NCBI GenBank assembly: GCA_001771735.1
Contig: MEUM01000017.1
Coordinates: 5,965 to 14,702, forward strand
Direction: 5' to 3'
From: Caldifarciminota bacterium RBG_13_43_14
GTDB taxonomy: Bacteria; Hydrothermota; Tepidihabitantia; SM23-42
DNA: 8,738 bases
Shown: one piece after another, positions 6,727 to 8,738 of the stretch
How the letters are laid out: each line of letters begins with the position of its first letter
Position numbering within the stretch: position 1 is the stretch's first letter
The notes under the pieces: model-generated
Seen by the model: the letters and a program-made list of their open reading frames with translations, nothing else
What the model was told of the DNA's origin: nothing
Database searches by the model: none
Program-made: the position numbers and the translations under genes

Positions 6727-6754
6727 TTGACAAATTTTTATCTTTACATATACT
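6727..6754 (+). promoter_or_regulatory. sigma70-like promoter of the second Asp-box propeller gene
   Basis: TTGACA (6727-6732), a 16-nt spacer and TATACT (6749-6754; 5 of 6 matches to TATAAT), the best-matching promoter in the window. Transcription would start near 6761, giving a leader of about 40 nt. Confidence 0.68.
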
Positions 6755-6762
6755 TAAGTATA
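6749..6762. promoter_or_regulatory. 14-bp perfect palindrome over the rightward -10 box and start site (possible operator)
   Basis: TATACTTAAGTATA is its own reverse complement. It begins at the first base of the -10 box and runs to the predicted transcription start, the classic position for a repressor operator. No regulator gene is visible in the window. Confidence 0.5.
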
Positions 6763-6787
6763 GATTTGGGTAAATGGTCTAATAAAG

Positions 6788-6795
6788 AAGGGAGG
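6788..6795 (+). promoter_or_regulatory. strong Shine-Dalgarno site deciding a TTG start
   Basis: AAGGGAGG lies 5 nt before the TTG at 6801. No in-frame ATG occurs before the mature part of the protein, and starting at TTG yields a complete signal peptide, so TTG is the likely initiation codon. Confidence 0.7.
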
Positions 6796-6800
6796 TAAAC

Positions 6801-8033
6801 TTGCGAAATATATGTATCGTTGTACTCATTCTTACAGGCCTGGGCTTTGGCGCCTGGGAATCGATCGGACCATACGGTGGATATGTTCGTTCTATGGCCG
6901 TGTCGCATACCAATGACAATATCGCCTATGTCGCGTCAAATAATTATCCGGCGATCGTGGCGAAGACGACTGATGGCGGTGCTACCTGGAATAATATGGG
7001 ATCATTGGATTACACCTATGGATACTCGATGGCGATCGATCCGACTAATCATAATAAAGTATATGTTGGCGGCAGTCATCGGCTGTATTACACGACCAAT
7101 GGCGGTACCAACTGGACCCTGGTGACCATGAGCAATAGATACATAATGGGTTTAGTTGTGGATAATAGTAATCCCGCTATTATTTATGGTTCATGTTATG
7201 CCTATGATGGTTCCCGTTGGCGCATGGCATGTTTAAAAAGCACCAACAGCGGTTCGACCTGGAACACGTTTTTTTTGCATGATTCCACTGGTTATGGCTA
7301 CTGTGTTGCCCTGGATCCATCCAACACTAACAATGTCTATGTTGGTGGTTATGTTTACGCCAATGCTACTTATGCTCCAACCGCATACAAGTCAACCAAT
7401 GGCGGCGCGAGCTGGACTCAAATGACTACTGGTGTCCCGACTACCGGTTATTATGTTTATTCAATGGCAGTACATCCGACCAATACCAATATCGTTTACA
7501 TGGGAACCTACACCGCCGGTATTTATCGCTCGACCGATGCCGGGAATTCATGGACTCAGGTTTCAACTCATTATTATAATTACGGCATGACCACCAGTGC
7601 TGCCGATCCTAATATTACCTATTCGGGAGGTTATTCTGATGTATACAAGACCACTGATGCAGGGGCAACATGGTTCTCGGTTTCTATTGGGCTAGCCGGT
7701 TATTATTATTATGCCTTATACGCAAGCCAGCAGAATGCCAGCCGGGTATATGCCGGTAATAATCGAGGAGTATATAAAACCATCAATGGCGGGACCAGTT
7801 GGCTTAATAGCACTAACAATCTTAATATGGGGCCGATCGCCGGTTTCTCGACCGCACCTTCACAGGGCTCAGTGTTATATACATCTTTTGAAGAAATCGG
7901 CGTGTTCAAATCGACCAATTGTGGAACAAATTGGGCTCTTTTACCAACGCCGGTTGCATGCGGCAATATATGCCAGTTCGCAGTTGACTATACTAATCCT
8001 AATATATTATATGGACTTGAGGGGTCGGGCTGA
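6801..8033 (+). CDS. secreted Asp-box (BNR/Vps10-like) beta-propeller protein, N-terminal part up to an in-frame TGA
   Basis: 410 residues from a TTG start. Residues 1-18 form a short signal peptide (MRNIC, then hydrophobic to 'GLGFGA'). From residue 20 to the stop there are eight Asp boxes at about 56, 98, 147, 198, 244, 284, 327 and 371, spaced roughly 40-50 residues and separated by 'DP.N.N.VYVGG'-type strands. The mature protein is rich in Tyr, Asn and Thr, as usual for secreted surface propellers of this type. It is a paralogue of the divergently transcribed 849-residue protein but has no charged region after the signal peptide. The chain stops at TGA (8031-8033) inside a blade, between 'NILYGLEGSG' and the next Asp box, so the product as terminated would be an incomplete propeller without any sorting domain. 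The same frame continues without shift (see 8034-8738). The role is probably cell-surface binding; no catalytic residues are evident. Confidence 0.8.
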   Translation: MRNICIVVLILTGLGFGAWESIGPYGGYVRSMAVSHTNDNIAYVASNNYPAIVAKTTDGGATWNNMGSLDYTYGYSMAIDPTNHNKVYVGGSHRLYYTTNGGTNWTLVTMSNRYIMGLVVDNSNPAIIYGSCYAYDGSRWRMACLKSTNSGSTWNTFFLHDSTGYGYCVALDPSNTNNVYVGGYVYANATYAPTAYKSTNGGASWTQMTTGVPTTGYYVYSMAVHPTNTNIVYMGTYTAGIYRSTDAGNSWTQVSTHYYNYGMTTSAADPNITYSGGYSDVYKTTDAGATWFSVSIGLAGYYYYALYASQQNASRVYAGNNRGVYKTINGGTSWLNSTNNLNMGPIAGFSTAPSQGSVLYTSFEEIGVFKSTNCGTNWALLPTPVACGNICQFAVDYTNPNILYGLEGSG

Positions 8034-8738
8034 GGTTATGCCGAGCTCTATAAGAGCACAGACGGAGGTTCCGTCTGGTCAACTGCACTGGATGCATTTT
8101 ACACTGATGGCGGATCATTAGTTTATGATCCGAACAACAATCAGGTTCTTTACAGTGGCGGTTATGTCTATGATTTGAGTACTTACTGCATGACGGTCTC
8201 GAAGACAACTGATGGAGGTATAAGCTGGATTAACCGCGATACACTGGTAACGACTTACAGCATGACCTATGCGCTGGCAGTTAATCCTACCAATTCTAAT
8301 TATGTGTATGCGGGTGGACAGCCGGGTATATACCGCAGCACCGATGCCGGCAATAATTGGGCCCTTTCTTCAACCGGATTATCCGGTACTGTTTATGATA
8401 TTACTTTCAATCCAATCACTACATCGATAATGTATGCAGCAACTTCAAGCGGTATATATAAATCGGTGAACAGCGGAGTGAACTGGTCATATTGCGGATG
8501 TACGGCTGCTAATGATGTGCTGGTCAATCCTAATAATGTTAATGAAGTATTTGCCGGCACTAATAGCGGCGCATATCAAAGTACGAACGCCGGTTCTTCG
8601 TGGACCCAGATGAATACCGGTCTTTATAATACCACGGTTACATCGCTTGGCATATACCCGAACAATTATTTGTACGCGGGTACTGATGGCGGCGGAATGT
8701 ATCGCTGGAATATAATGGTTGGCGTGGAGGAGCACAGT
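8034..8738 (+). pseudogene. in-frame continuation of the Asp-box propeller gene after TGA (3' end outside window)
   Basis: 235 further codons in exactly the frame of the gene at 6801, with no other stop. It resumes in mid-blade with GYAELYKSTDGGSVW and carries five more Asp boxes (STDGGSVW, TTDGGISW, STDAGNNW, SVNSGVNW, STNAGSSW), then a closing 'GTDGGGMYRW'. The last residues, 'MVGVEEHS', resemble the linker that precedes a C-terminal sorting domain in such proteins, so about 80-100 residues probably follow beyond the window. The combined gene would have thirteen Asp boxes, similar to the paralogue's twelve. The first in-frame ATG is at 8190 and has no Shine-Dalgarno site, so independent translation is unlikely. 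It is either the dead half of a pseudogene, a part reached by recoding or readthrough, or the result of a base-call error at 8031-8033. Coding pattern is well kept after the stop, so any disruption is recent. Confidence 0.75.
8045..8077 (+). other. two adjacent hairpins downstream of the propeller TGA, the second with a GGT loop
   Basis: GCTCT (8045-8049) pairs with AGAGC (8053-8057) around ATA. One base later CAGACGGA (8059-8066) pairs perfectly over 8 bp with TCCGTCTG (8070-8077) around GGT. The first stem begins 12 nt after the TGA, and the GGT loop begins 34 nt after it (33 nt in between). The second hairpin lies in the codons of an Asp box (TDGGSVW), so part of its symmetry comes from coding. 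Function unproven. Confidence 0.45.

Larger units (their letters stand above)
6718..6775. repeat. 8-bp inverted repeat flanking the rightward promoter
   Basis: ATTTACCC (6718-6725) and GGGTAAAT (6768-6775) are perfect complements, 42 nt apart. They enclose exactly the -35 box, the -10 box and the 14-bp palindrome. The repeat could be a two-site operator, a short invertible promoter segment, or chance; arms this short are well below the usual size for inverton repeats. Confidence 0.4.

Noticed and set aside
7711..8121. Plus-strand frame overlapping the TGA at 8031
   Set aside because: It is a shadow of the propeller gene in another frame; the Asp-box pattern is in the frame of 6801 on both sides of the stop, so no frameshift is involved.
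1..8738. Global reassignment of UGA (to Gly or Trp)
   Set aside because: The sigma gene ends naturally at TGA, and the long intact genes (874 and 849 residues) use many Gly and Trp codons without a single in-frame TGA. Any recoding must be rare and site-specific.
1..8738. tRNA, rRNA, CRISPR array, transposase or phage genes
   Set aside because: None recognised on either strand; the only repeats are short palindromes, one tandem pair and the coding repeats of the propellers.

Overview
The window looks like a bacterial chromosome segment from an uncultured, FCB-group-like organism (WOR-3/Stahlbacteria, Cloacimonadota and relatives are the kind of lineage I would test first). This rests on three long secreted repeat proteins. 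Two end in FlgD-Ig/Por-type C-terminal domains of the kind used as type IX secretion (T9SS) sorting signals, and the third reaches the window edge in what looks like the linker to one. Base composition is moderate, Shine-Dalgarno sites are strong, and four promoter candidates each carry an exact TTGACA -35 box. The taxonomic call is an inference; no marker gene is present.

Layout: (1) 1-721, a 5'-truncated ECF sigma factor overlapped by a membrane anti-sigma factor with a zinc-binding ZAS motif. (2) 708-1100 minus, a small probable lipoprotein with one Fn3/Ig-like domain, convergent with the anti-sigma gene. (3) 1101-1345, a divergent intergenic region with a promoter on each strand around a 95-nt nested palindromic element. 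(4) 1346-3970, a secreted YVTN-type beta-propeller protein with a C-terminal sorting domain. (5) 3971-4091, a convergent spacer with a tandem 21-nt repeat and a second hairpin element that shares an 11-mer with region 3. (6) 4092-6641 minus, a secreted Vps10/sortilin-like Asp-box propeller protein with a C-terminal sorting domain. (7) 6642-6800, a divergent intergenic region with two opposed promoters, each -10 box lying in its own palindrome, and an 8-bp inverted repeat flanking the rightward promoter. (8) 6801 to the window end, a second Asp-box propeller gene broken by one in-frame TGA at 8031-8033.

The most interesting observation is that two of the six genes are interrupted by an in-frame TGA after which the same frame supplies exactly the missing part of the protein. 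In the lipoprotein this is the last strand of the Fn3-like domain (16 codons to a TAA at 708-710). In the propeller it is at least 235 codons with five more Asp boxes. Each TGA is followed by a hairpin with GGU in its apical loop, at 19 and 33 nt, which superficially resembles bacterial SECIS geometry. Ordinary nonsense mutations or assembly errors remain the simplest explanation, and neither protein resembles a known selenoprotein, but the coincidence is checkable. TGA is not globally reassigned: the sigma gene ends naturally at TGA and the long intact genes contain no in-frame TGA.

Functionally the window pairs a cell-envelope sensing module (ECF sigma/anti-sigma) with a set of exported surface proteins. 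No sequence evidence shows that the sigma factor controls them.
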